Shown piece after piece: positions 1-10,952 of a stretch of 64,000 nucleotides of DNA (the stretch's first letter is position 1; each line of letters opens with the position of its first letter). Source of the DNA: Leishmania martiniquensis (taxonomy: Eukaryota > Euglenozoa > Kinetoplastea > Trypanosomatida > Trypanosomatidae); NCBI RefSeq assembly GCF_017916325.1, contig NC_090145.1, positions 274,501 to 338,500 on the forward strand, read 5' to 3'. The translations under genes were made by a program, and so were the position numbers. The notes beneath the pieces were generated by a model. That model was not told the origin of the DNA and did not search any database. It saw only the letters and a list, made by a program, of their open reading frames with translations.

Positions 1-2045
1 GCGCGACAGCGCAGTGAGGCGCGCTGTCGGCCGCGGCACGGTGTTGCTGTTGTGGCTGAAGCCGTGTGAGGGCGTGTGGGCGCGACAGACAGTATCCTCG
101 GTGCTCCCCGCAGGCGTCTTGGTGTCGCGCCGCTGCCGGCCCAGGATGGTGATGTGCGGGCTCGTGACGCGACGGAGAGGTGCTGGCCGGATGGCGTGCT
201 GCCGCCGAGGGGATTCAAGCCAACAAGGAAACGGGGAAAAGCGCGTCCCGGTGGAGGCCGTCTTCCCGCGTTGCCGGTGCGCGTGGGAGGGCGGCCCTTC
301 TCTCTCTCTCCCCTCTTCCTCCTCTCTTCTTCGTGCGTGTGCGCGGGCGTGTGAATCTTTTTGTCGCTTCGTTGGCGGTGGCGCTCTCCTCGGCCCCCTC
401 CGTCTGTGCGTCTGTGTCGGCCTCGACGGCTGCCGCATCGCTGTCGGGCGGGGGAGTGCGATCGTCTCTCTTTTCCTCTGTTTTTGTGTGTTATTTGTGT
501 GTGTGTGTGTACTCTTCGCCTTCGCGTTGTGTGCGTTCTGCTCGTTTGTGTTTTCTCCGCCCTCTTCGATCCTCTCGTGCCAGCGACTGTGTGTCTGCGT
601 GTGTGTCTCTGTGTGTCTGTGCGGGCGGCGGGTGCCCACACGCACGCACACCACACGCATGCGTAAAGGTTGACCAACAAGCTCAGATCTCTTCGCTTCT
701 CTCTCTTTGTGCCTGTACACGACGTGCCACGCCGCCGCCGCGATAGCCGCCGCGCGGACTGGCCAAGGGCGGTGGGCACGCGGCATGCGCAGCTCCCGAG
801 TCACCCCCTCCTCCACTCCCCATCGCACCCCTTCTCTCTCTGAAACGTCGACGAGGGGCTCGGCATGCCTGAGGCGTGTGGGGGCGTGGAGCACACACGA
901 ACAGGCGTCCCTCCAGCCTGAGCGGCTACTCGGTGTGGGGGTGTGGAAGTGGGGGCATCCGGCAGCAAGGGCGGCGGATGTGCCGGTGTGAGCCGTCTCG
1001 CCCCCCCCCTCTCTGCTGCTGCCCCTCCCAACCACCCTCGCTTGCGGTGCACCGTGCAGGGCTTTTGCCGCGGCCCGCCTTGCGCGACAGCGCAGTGAGG
1101 CGCGCTGTCGGCCGCGGCACGGTGTTGCTGTTGTGGCTGAAGCCGTGTGAGGGCGTGTGGGCGCGACAAACAGTATCCTCGGTGCTCCCCGCAGGCGTCT
1201 TGGTGTCGCGCCGCTGCCGGCCCAGGATGGTGATGTGCGGGCTCGTGACGCGACGGAGAGGTGCTGGCCGGGTGGCGTGCTGCCGCCGAGGGGGTTCAAG
1301 CCAACAAGGAAACGGGGAAAAGCGCGTCCCGGTGGAGGCCGTCTTCCCGCGTTGCCGGTGCGCGTGGGAGGGCGTGTGAATCTTTTTTGTCGCTTCGTTG
1401 GCGGTGGCGCTCTCCTCGGCCCCCCTCCGTCTGTGCGTCTGTGTCGGCCTCGACGGCTGCCGCATCGCTGTCGGGCGGGGGAGTGCGATCGTCTCTCTTT
1501 TCCTCTGTTTTTGTGTGTCATTTGTGTGTGTGTGTGTACTCTTCGCCTTCGCGTTGTGTGCGTTCTGCTCGTTTGTGTTTTCTCCGCCCTCTTCGATCCT
1601 CTCGTGCCAGCGACTGTGTGTCTGCGTGTGTGTCTCTGTGTGTCTGTGCGGGCGGCGGGTGCCCACACGCACGCACACCACACGCATGCGTAAAGGTTGA
1701 CCAACAAGCTCAGATCTCTTCGCTTCTCTCTCTTTGTGCCTGTACACGACGTGCCACGCCGCCGCCGCGATAGCCGCCGCGCGGACTGGCCAAGGGCGGT
1801 GGGCACGCGGCATGCGCAGCTCCCCGAGTCACCCCCCTCCTCCACTCCCCATCGCACCCCTTCTCTCTCTGAAACGTCGACGAGGGGCTCGGCATGCCTG
1901 AGGCGTGTGGGGGCGTGGAGCACACACGAACAGGCGTCCCTCCAGCCTGAGCGGCTACTCGGTGTGGGGGTGTGGAAGTGGGGGCATCCGGCAGCAAGGG
2001 CGGCGGATGTGCCGGTGTGAGCCGTCTCGCCCCCCTCTCTGCTGC
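1..2045. repeat. GP63-less tandem repeat array A (about 1.9 units)
   Basis: Bases 1-1081 are repeated from 1082 to about 2045 with few changes. The first unit is about 55 bp longer because of a pyrimidine-rich insertion at about 292-347. The second unit stops short at a junction near 2045, where the 5' flank of GP63 copy 1 begins. The unit is the same as in the array at 17.83-21.67 kb. No believable gene lies in it: the open frames are low-complexity Cys/Val/Arg or Thr/His translations of (GT)n runs. The window starts inside this array, so it may extend to the left. Confidence 0.9.
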
Positions 2046-2557
2046 TGGTGTCCTCCACGGCCCGTCTCCTCCAGGCCCCTCTTCGCGTTGCTGTGCCATG
2101 CAACGCTGAGGACGGCGATGTGAGTACTCGCCGAGTAACAGGGAGGCGCCCGCCGAACAGCGAAAACGAGAAAACGAATCGATGCAGCGCACTTGCCGAG
2201 GGCTGTCCATCGCCCACTCGAGTGTGGCCGCGAGCCCCTCGTTGCCCTGCGCCTTGCGAGCTCCTCGGCGCGGCGCCTTTGCGGCTGCCTCGTGGCACGG
2301 CTCCCCATCCATCGGCACGTGCGGCACACCAGCAGCGCGTGTGCGTGCGCCCCCATCCCTCGGCATGGTGTGCCCCCCTGCCCGATGCTTCGCACGCCCG
2401 CCCCTGACCGACCCCCACATGCGTACACCGGCACCTCCCCCTCTCTCGCCCCTGCGCCCTCCCTCCCCCACTCGCACAGACACACACACAGGTATCGCAC
2501 ACACACCAGCGCACACCACTGCCTCCCGCCCTCCCCCGCACCCCCGCAGCCCTCCAC
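2046..2557 (+). promoter_or_regulatory. 5' flank of GP63 copy 1 with spliced-leader acceptor
   Basis: This flank is shared with the other GP63 copies from about 2200 onward. A C/T-rich tract (about 2433-2470) is followed by the first AG at 2478-2479, the expected layout of a trans-splice acceptor, giving a 5' UTR of about 80 nt. A second AG lies about 9 nt before the start codon. The acceptor choice is inferred from layout only. Confidence 0.6.
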
Positions 2558-4317
2558 ATGTCGGCCAGCATCGCCCACGCCGCCGCGCGCCTGGTGTGCC
2601 TCGCGGCAGCCGCCGTCGCCATCGCGGTGTCGGCGGCTGCCGTGTGCGCGCAGGCCGCTGGGCACCGCTGCATCCACGACGCTGTGCAGGACCTCGTGCT
2701 GAGGTCGGCGGCGCAGCAGGGCAGCGGCCCTGCCGCCTTGTCGGCGATGGGCCTGCCTCGCGTGTCCCTCGCCCCCAGCAACGACGTGGGCGCCGCCGGC
2801 CTCGCGGCGGCGAACAGCATGCCGACGAGCCCCCTGCGTGCCCGTGGCTGGGGGCCTGTACGCATCTTTGTCTCTACTTACGGCCTCACAGACCCCTTCT
2901 ATTACTGCAGGGAGGTGGGGCAGGTCGTCACCAACCACAGTGGGGGCGTGGCCATCTGTAAGGAGGAGGACATCCTGACGGAGCAGAAGCGAAATGCCCT
3001 CAATGCTTACCTGGATGCGGCCGTGAAGATGCACAGTGACAGGCTGCACGTGGATCAGCTGGTACGGGAGATACTGCGGGTAGGTGTAATGGTGGGGCCT
3101 GTGTGCAGCACCTTCAAGGTGCCACCGGAGCACCAGGCGGAGGGCATACCGGGCTACGACTTCGTGCTGTACGTCGGCGCTACCCCAGCGGCAGGCGACA
3201 TCGAGGCGTTTGCCGCAGTGTGCCAGACCTTACCGGATGGCCGCCCTGCCGTCGGTGTCATGAACGTCGCCCCTGCCCGCATCACGACACCCGGCAGCCG
3301 GCACATGAAACGTGTCGTGACACACGAGCTGACACACGCGCTCGGCTTCGGTAAGTTGTTTTCCAGGAAAAACATCTCATTGTGATGGTTCCAGGAGGCC
3401 GTGGCAGAGGCTCCCCAGTGCCGGTGCTGAAAGGCCCCACGGTGGTGCAGAGGGCGCAGGAGCATTACGGCTGCAGGGATCTGCAGCATGTGGAGCTGGA
3501 GAACTTGGGGCCGTCGAACACGGTGGGCTCACACTGGAAGATGCGGAGCATGAAGGACGAGCTCATGGGGCCCATCACTATTGCCGGGTACTACACGAAC
3601 CTGACCCTGGGTGCTCTCAACGACCTCGGCTACTACAGGGCGAACTTCGGCCTCGGGGAGGAGATGAAGTGGGGCAGGGGGGCCGGCTGCGACTTGTTCA
3701 CCGAGAAGTGCATGGAGAGGAACATCACCAAGTGGCCGGAGATGTTCTGCAACGACAGTGCGCCGGAGCTGCGGTGCCCCACCGACCGTCTCGCTCTCGG
3801 CCAGTGCCAGATCATCACCTACACGGGCGCGTTACCGCTGCAGTATCAGTACTTCGATCGGCCAAACCTCGGCGGCCGCCTGAACTTCATGGACTTCTGC
3901 CCATTTGTGAACGGTCTTGGCAATGCCCTTTGCACGCAGGACCCAGCAAAGGCGCCCGGTCCTTTGAAGCTGTTCAACGTCTTCTCGGAGCTCTCACGCT
4001 GCATCGATGGCGCGTTCAAACCGAAGAACGTCCGAATCCCCGTGAATAAATTCAGCGGCCTCTGCGCCAGCGTGCTGTGCGACCCACCGACCAAGACGTA
4101 CAAAATACGGGTGGCCGGCAGCGACCGGAACGTCCCCTGCCGGGACGGCCGCCGAGTCCCTCTGAGTCCGTTGACCGATCGATTTGAGGCGGGAGGCTAC
4201 TTGGACTGCCCGCCTTTCGTGGAGGTGTGCCAGGGGAACAACCTCGCCGCCGTCGCCTCCGACGCTGGAGAGGGGACGGGCAGCGGCGCTGGGGACACTG
4301 CGGCGCTTCAGCTGTAG
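2558..4317 (+). pseudogene. GP63: GP63 (leishmanolysin) copy 1, frameshifted
   Basis: This is a zinc metalloprotease of family M8, nearly identical to copies 2, 3, 6 and 9. It is one base short: at about 3359-3362 it has a run of four T where the sister copies have five. The frame is lost just after the HELTH zinc motif and a stop follows at 3383-3385. The predicted product is 275 aa and lacks the third zinc histidine and the whole C-terminal half. The remaining coding sequence is open in the shifted frame to the usual TAG at 4315-4317. Either this is a genuine recent pseudogene or a homopolymer error in the assembly; the otherwise intact downstream frame means it cannot be old. Family and frameshift are certain; whether it is real is not. 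Confidence 0.85.
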
Positions 4318-6756
4318 CCGCGACGGATGGCTGTACCGCCCCCGACACGGCTGACGCTGTTGTGGTGGCTGCTTGCCGCACTCCTGTCGCGAGTGGAGAC
4401 CACCCGCTGGCTCGAGGCGGTAGCGCCTAGGGGCGCGTCCGTGGATGCACCGATGCTCCCCTTACTCTGCGGCTACCGATACCGACGTGCAGCACGCGTT
4501 CAGGCACGGCCACTGTGCTGCGGGCTGTGGCAGAAGACGCCCGCCTCGTCCTCCTCTCTTTAGCGCCCCCTGCCGGCTATGTGGGGCGTTACGCGGGTGA
4601 GCAGGATGCCCCTCTGCTGATGACGGTCGCCACGACACGCGTGATCAGCAGGGTGTCCGGCGCTGCCCTCAATGCACCTCCCCCTCTGCCCGCACAGGCC
4701 TGATTGCTGTCGCTGTCGCCCCCGCCTCGCCCCTGTGCTCGCGGCCTCTGCGGACGGCGTGCAGCAAACGTGCGCGGCCCTATGCGGCCGTCTCCCTCCC
4801 TCTCTCCGCTTCCCTCTGCACACACGTTCGCCTGCGCGTGGGCGGCACGGCAGTCAGGCCGGCGCGCTTCCAAAACTGCTCTCACCATCTTCTCTGTATG
4901 TGTGTGCGTGTTTCTTCTCTCCTCTTCACTTCTGTCCCCCTCCCCATGCCGTGCGTGTGCGTGTGCGTGGGGAGCCCCTCTCATCGGCATGCTGTGGCAG
5001 CGCCTCTGTGGTCCCCCCCGCGTGTGTGTGTGTGTGTGTGCGGGAGGGGGGCCCTCGACGGCGGCTGCACGGCTGTCGGGAGGGGCGTGCGATCGGCTCT
5101 TTTGTCTTTTGTGTGTGTGTGCGCTCTCCTCTCCTCTTCGCTTTGCCCATTTGTGTTCCCTTCGCCCTTTTCGTTTCCTTTCGTGCGAGCGACTCTGTCT
5201 GCCTGTGTGCGTGTCTGTGTGTGTCTCAGTGGGAGTGGACGGGTGGTCAGTGCGCGCATCCACACACGCATGCACACGCACGCACAGGCAGGCATACACA
5301 CATATATACACTCATATATAAATATATATACGAATACACATATTTGCTGCATTGCCTCTCCCCTTTTCTGCCTCTCTTTTGGGTGTGTGTGTGCGCTGTC
5401 GCCCTCACCCGTTGTGTGTGCTGTTCTCTTCTCATCTCTGTTTGTGCTTTCCTTACGTTGGGCGCTTATCCTCGCTCGGAGGGGGGACGGGGTGGCATGC
5501 GTGGAAGGGCGGTGCCGGGGCTGTGTGTGCGTGTGTGTGCTGAGGAGGGAGGCGAGGAGGGCGGTGCTGTCCCTCCCCTCGCTCGGCCGCCCGTGCGCTC
5601 CCTCGCAGCCTCCGCTGCCTACGCCATCCAGCCCTCCCCTCCCCCTTCTGTGTCTCTCTTCTACGCAGTCGCCCTTCGTCTGTGTGTGTGTTGACGTCGA
5701 GCTCGCTGCCGTGCACTCCTCTGTGACCGACTTCGCTTAGCGCTTTGCCCATTTGTGTTCCCTTCGCCCTTTTCGTTTCCTCCCGTGCGAGCGACTGTCT
5801 GCCTGTGTGCGTGTGTGTCTCAGTGGGAGTGGATGGGCGGTCAGTGCGTGCCCCCACTCACGCACTCAGTCACACACACACGCACACAGACATATACATA
5901 TATCAATTTACGAACAGCTTATATATGCATGTATGCTGAGACCTCTTCTTCACTATTCTGTGGGCTGCAGAGAATGTGCCACGCCGCTGCCGCCGTGGCC
6001 CCGGCGCCGGTGCGGAGGCGCTGTCGCGTGCGGTGCGGCCTGGAGAGCTGCGGCTGGCACGCGGTCGCTGCCCCTCACCGAGTGACAGCCGCCCTCCCCA
6101 CCTCGCCTTGACTGTCCCTTCTACCTGGCATGGTGGCCGCGGCCCGTCTCCCCCGCGCGCTCGCATTGGAAGGGCCACTCCGCGTCGTGCGCGGCAGCGC
6201 CGTGGGGCGTGCTGCTGGCCTCGTGGCGGTGCTAGTGTAGGGGCGGCAGCCGTCCGCGGGTGCTTGACGCGCGCGCGCGTGGGTGCTGCTGTGCCACGCC
6301 AGGCTGAGGGCGGCGGTGTGTGTGCTCGCCCAGTGACGGGGAGGCGCCTGCCGAACAGCGAAAACGAGAAAGCGATTCGATACAGCGCACTTGCCGAGAG
6401 CTGCCCATCGCCCACTCGAGTGTGGCCGCGAGCCCCTCGTTGCCCTGCGCCTTGCGAGCTCCTCGGCGCGGCGCCTTTGCGGCTGCCTCGTGGCACGGCT
6501 CCCCATCCATCGGCACGTGCGGCACACCAGCAGCGCGTGTGCGTGCGCCCCCATCCCTCGGCATGGTGTGCCCCCCCTGCCCGATGCTTCGCACGCCCGC
6601 CCCTGACCGACCCCCACATGCGTACACCGGCACCTCCCCCTCTCTCGCCCCTGCGCCCTCCCTCCCCCACTCGCACAGACACACACACAGGTATCGCACA
6701 CACACCAGCGCACACCACTGCCTCCCGCCCTCCCCCGCACCCCCGCAGCCCTCCAC
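4318..6756. repeat. GP63 intergenic module 1
   Basis: No gene is present. The 3' UTR side starts with a segment that stays in frame with the upstream CDS after its stop (open to 4563) and encodes a hydrophobic stretch. Then come (GT)n runs, for example near 5020-5041, an AU-rich element at 5294-5345 and a second at about 5890-5935. A direct duplication of about 145 bp is present (about 5143-5284 and 5741-5885). The right end is the GP63 5' flank with a C/T tract and candidate splice acceptor AG at 6677-6678. The same module recurs after copies 2, 3, 5, 6, 8 (right half) and 9. Confidence 0.85.
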
Positions 6757-8517
6757 ATGTCGGCCAGCATCGCCCACGCCGCCGCGCGCCTGGTGTGCCT
6801 CGCGGCAGCAGCCGTCGCCATCGCGGTGTCGGCGGCTGCCGTGTGCGTGCAGGCCGCTGGGCACCGCTGCATCCACGACGCTGTGCAGGACCTCGTGCTG
6901 AGGTCGGCGGCGCAGCAGGGCAGCGGCCCTGCCGCCTTGTCGGCGATGGGCCTGCCTCGCGTGTCCCTCGCCCCCAGCAACGACGCGGGCGCCGCCGGCC
7001 TCGCGGCGGCGAACAGCATGCCGACGAGCCCCCTGCGTGCCCGTGGCTGGGGGCCCGTACGCATCTTTGTCTCTACTTACGGCCTCACAGACCCCTTCTA
7101 TTACTGCAGGGAGGTGGGGCAGGTCGTCACCAACCACAGTGGGGGCGTGGCCATCTGTAAGGAGGAGGACATCCTGACGGAGCAGAAGCGAAATGCCCTC
7201 AATGCTTACCTGGATGCGGCCGTGAAGATGCACAGTGACAGGCTGCACGTGGATCAGCTGGTACGGGAGATACTGCGGGTAGGTGTAATGGTGGGGCCTG
7301 TGTGCAGCACCTTCAAGGTGCCACCGGAGCACCAGGCGGAGGGCATACCGGGCTACGACTTCGTGCTGTACGTCGGCGCTACCCCAGCGGCAGGCGACAT
7401 CGAGGCGTTTGCCGCAGTGTGCCAGACCTTACCGGATGGCCGCCCTGCCGTCGGTGTCATGAACGTCGCCCCTGCCCGCATCACGACACCCGGCAGCCGG
7501 CACATGAAACGTGTCGTGACACACGAGCTGACACACGCGCTCGGCTTCGGTAAGTTGTTTTTCCAGGAAAAACATCTCATTGTGATGGTTCCAGGAGGCC
7601 GTGGCAGAGGCTCCCCAGTGCCGGTGCTGAAAGGCCCCACGGTGGTGCAGAGGGCGCAGGAGCATTACGGCTGCAGGGATCTGCAGCATGTGGAGCTGGA
7701 GAACTTGGGGCCGTCGAACACGGTGGGCTCACACTGGAAGATGCGGAGCATGAAGGACGAGCTCATGGGGCCCATCACTATTGCCGGGTACTACACGAAC
7801 CTGACCCTGGGTGCTCTCAACGACCTCGGCTACTACAGGGCGAACTTCGGCCTCGGGGAGGAGATGAAGTGGGGCAGGGGGGCCGGCTGCGACTTGTTCA
7901 CCGAGAAGTGCATGGAGAGGAACATCACCAAGTGGCCGGAGATGTTCTGCAACGACAGTGCGCCGGAGCTGCGGTGCCCCACCGACCGTCTCGCTCTCGG
8001 CCAGTGCCAGATCATCACCTACACGGGCGCGTTACCGCTGCAGTATCAGTACTTCGATCGGCCAAACCTCGGCGGCCGCCTGAACTTCATGGACTTCTGC
8101 CCATTTGTGAACGGTCTTGGCAATGCCCTTTGCACGCAGGACCCAGCAAAGGCGCCCGGTCCTTTGAAGCTGTTCAACGTCTTCTCGGAGCTCTCACGCT
8201 GCATCGATGGCGCGTTCAAACCGAAGAACGTCCGAATCCCCGTGAATAAATTCAGCGGCCTCTGCGCCAGCGTGCTGTGCGACCCACCGACCAAAACGTA
8301 CAAAATACGGGTGGCCGGCAGCGACCGGAACGTCCCCTGCCGGGACGGCCGCCGAGTCCCTCTGAGTCCGTTGACCGATCGATTTGAGGCGGGAGGCTAC
8401 TTGGACTGCCCGCCTTTCGTGGAGGTGTGCCAGGGGAACAACCTCGCCGCCGTCGCCTCCGACGCTGGAGAGGGGACGGGCAGCGGCGCTGGGGACACTG
8501 CGGCGCTTCAGCTGTAG
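6757..8517 (+). CDS. GP63: GP63 copy 2, leishmanolysin without GPI signal
   Basis: This 586-aa M8 metalloprotease is the intact reference for the majority type. A signal peptide covers about residues 1-35. The pro-region holds the cysteine-switch candidate HRCIHD (Cys38). The mature domain begins near residue 100. The zinc site is HELTH at 256-260 with the third histidine at 326; the 66-residue spacing equals that of classical GP63. It is rich in cysteines and has N-glycosylation sequons such as NLT and NIT. It ends in a polar tail (AALQL) with no hydrophobic GPI signal, so secretion into the medium or secretory route is inferred. The start chosen is the ATG directly after the candidate splice acceptor (AG 6677-6678); it is shared by eight copies. 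Confidence 0.95.
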   Translation: MSASIAHAAARLVCLAAAAVAIAVSAAAVCVQAAGHRCIHDAVQDLVLRSAAQQGSGPAALSAMGLPRVSLAPSNDAGAAGLAAANSMPTSPLRARGWGPVRIFVSTYGLTDPFYYCREVGQVVTNHSGGVAICKEEDILTEQKRNALNAYLDAAVKMHSDRLHVDQLVREILRVGVMVGPVCSTFKVPPEHQAEGIPGYDFVLYVGATPAAGDIEAFAAVCQTLPDGRPAVGVMNVAPARITTPGSRHMKRVVTHELTHALGFGKLFFQEKHLIVMVPGGRGRGSPVPVLKGPTVVQRAQEHYGCRDLQHVELENLGPSNTVGSHWKMRSMKDELMGPITIAGYYTNLTLGALNDLGYYRANFGLGEEMKWGRGAGCDLFTEKCMERNITKWPEMFCNDSAPELRCPTDRLALGQCQIITYTGALPLQYQYFDRPNLGGRLNFMDFCPFVNGLGNALCTQDPAKAPGPLKLFNVFSELSRCIDGAFKPKNVRIPVNKFSGLCASVLCDPPTKTYKIRVAGSDRNVPCRDGRRVPLSPLTDRFEAGGYLDCPPFVEVCQGNNLAAVASDAGEGTGSGAGDTAALQL

Positions 8518-10952
8518 CCGCGACGGATGGCTGCACCGCCCCCGACACGGCTGACGCTGTTGTGGTGGCTGCTTGCCGCACTCCTGTCGCGAGTGGAGAC
8601 CACCCGCTGGCTCGAGGCGGTAGCGCCTAGGGGCGCGTCCGTGGATGCACCGATGCTCCCCTTACTCTGCGGCTACCGATACCGACGTGCAGCACGCGTT
8701 CAGGCACGGCCACTGTGCTGCGGGCTGTGGCAGAAGACGCCCGCCTCGTCCTCCTCTCTTTAGCGCCCCCTGCCGGCTATGTGGGGCGTTACGCGGGTGA
8801 GCAGGATGCCCCTCTGCTGATGACGGTCGCCACGACACGCGTGATCAGCAGGGTGTCCGGCGCTGCCCTCAATGCACCTCCCCCTCTGCCCGCACAGGCC
8901 CGATTGCTGTCGCTGTCGCCCCCGCCTCGCCCCTGTGCTCGCGGCCTCTGCGGACGGCGTGCAGCAAACGTGCGCGGCCCTATGCGGCCGTCTCCCTCCC
9001 TCTCTCCGCTTCCCTCTGCACACACGTTCGCCTGCGCGTGGGCGGCACGGCAGTCAGGCCGGCGCGCTTCCAAAACTGCTCTCACCATCTTCTCTGTATG
9101 TGTGTGTGTTTCTTCTCTTCACTTCTGTCCCCCTCCCCATGCCGTGCGTGTGCGTGTGCGTGGGGAGCCCCTCTCATCGGCATGCTGTGGCAGCGCCTCT
9201 GTGGTCCCCCCCGCGTGTGTGTGTGTGTGTGTGCGGGAGGGGGGCCCTCGACGGCGGCTGCACGGCTGTCGGGAGGGGCGTGCGATCGGCTCTTTTGTCT
9301 TTTGTGTGTGTGTGCGCTCTCCTCTCCTCTTCGCTTTGCCCATTTGTGTTCCCTTCGCCCTTTTCGTTTCCTTTCGTGCGAGCGACTCTGTCTGCCTGTG
9401 TGTGCGTGTCTGTGTGTGTCTCAGTGGGAGTGGACGGGTGGTCAGTGCGCGCATCCACACACGCATGCACACGCACGCACAGGCAGGCATACACACATAT
9501 ATACACTCATATATAAATATATATACGAATACACATATTTGCTGCATTGCCTCTCCCCTTTTCTGCCTCTCTTTTGGGTGTGTGTGTGCGCTGTCGCCCT
9601 CACCCGTTGTGTGTGCTGTTCTCTTCTCATCTCTGTTTGTGCTTTCCTTACGTTGGGCGCTTATCCTCACTCGGAGGGGGGACGGGGTGGCATGCGTGGA
9701 AGGGCGGTGCCGGGGCTGTGTGTGCGTGTGTGTGCTGAGGAGGGAGGCGAGGAGGGCGGTGCTGTCCCTCCCCTCGCTCGGCCGCCCGTGCGCTCCCTCG
9801 CAGCCTCCGCTGCCTACGCCATCCGGCCCTCCCCTCCCCCTTCTGTGTCTCTCTTCTACGCAGTCGCCCTTCGTCTGTGTGTGTGTTGGCGTCGAGCTCG
9901 CTGCCGTGCACTCCTCTGTGACCGACTTCGCTTAGCGCTTTGCCCATTTGTGTTCCCTTCGCCCTTTTCGTTTCCTCCCGTGCGAGCGACTGTCTGCCTG
10001 TGTGCGTGTGTGTCTCAGTGGGAGTGGATGGGTGGTCATTGCGTGCCCCCACTCACGCACTCAGTCACGCACACACGCACACAGACATATACATATATCA
10101 ATTTACGAACAGCTTATATATGCATGTATGCTGAGACCTCTTCTTCACTATTCTGTGGGCTGCAGAGAATGTGCCACGCCGCTGCCGCCGTGGCCCCGGC
10201 GCCGGTGCGGAGGCGCTGTCGTGTGCGGTGCGGCCTGGAGAGCTGCGGCTGGCACGCGGTCGCTGCCCCTCACCGAGTGACAGCCGCCCTCCCCACCTCG
10301 CCTTGACTGTCCCTTCTACCTGGCACGGTGGCCGCGGCCCGTCTCCCCCGCGCGCTCGCATTGGAAGGGCCACTCCGCGTCGTGCGCGGCAGCGCCGTGG
10401 GGCGTGCTGCTGGCCTCGTGGCGGTGCTAGTGTAGGGGCGGCAGCCGTCCGCGGGTGCTTGACGCGCGCGCGCGTGGGTGCTGCTGTGCCATGCAACGCT
10501 GAGGACGGCGATGTGAGTGCTCGCCGAGTAACAGGGAGGCGCCCGCCGAACAGCGAAAACGAGAAAGCGATTCGATACAGCGCACTTGCCGAGAGCTGCC
10601 CATCGCCCACTCGAGTGTGGCCGCGAGCCCCTCGTTGCCCTGCGCCTTGCGAGCTCCTCGGCGCGGCGCCTTTGCGGCTGCCTCGTGGCACGGCTCCCCA
10701 TCCATCGGCACGTGCGGCACACCAGCAGCGCGTGTGCGTGCGCCCCCATCCCTCGGCATGGTGTGCCCCCCTGCCCGATGCTTCGCACGCCCGCCCCTGA
10801 CCGACCCCCACATGCGTACACCGGCACCTCCCCCTCTCTCGCCCCTGCGCCCTCCCTCCCCCACTCGCACAGACACACACGCACAGGTATCGCACACGCA
10901 CCAGCGCACACCACTGCCTCCCGCCCTCCCCTGCACCCCCGCAGCCCTCCAC
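8518..10952. repeat. GP63 intergenic module 2
   Basis: This copy is nearly identical to the module after copy 1. AU-rich elements lie at about 9490-9541 and 10087-10131. Microsatellite lengths differ: the T/GT-rich stretch near 9100-9120 is shorter than in module 1. The candidate splice acceptor for copy 3 is the AG at 10871-10872. No gene is seen. Confidence 0.85.

Noticed and set aside
3353..3370. Possible intron at GTAAGTTG...CCAGG in GP63
   Set aside because: It resembles a 5' splice site and an AG, but the span is about 17 bp, far too short, and the sister copies are open through it. Cis-introns are almost absent in trypanosomatids.
4672..5694. Plus-strand Cys/Val-rich frames in the GP63 spacers (up to 481 codons)
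   Set aside because: They are translations of (GT)n and C/T-rich DNA, their lengths change with microsatellite length between modules, and they have no conserved start or end.
10617..10952. In-frame upstream extension of GP63 copy 3 (and 25907-26344 for copy 6)
   Set aside because: It lies in the 5' flank upstream of the likely splice acceptor, depends on small length changes in a (CA)n run and is not open in the other copies.
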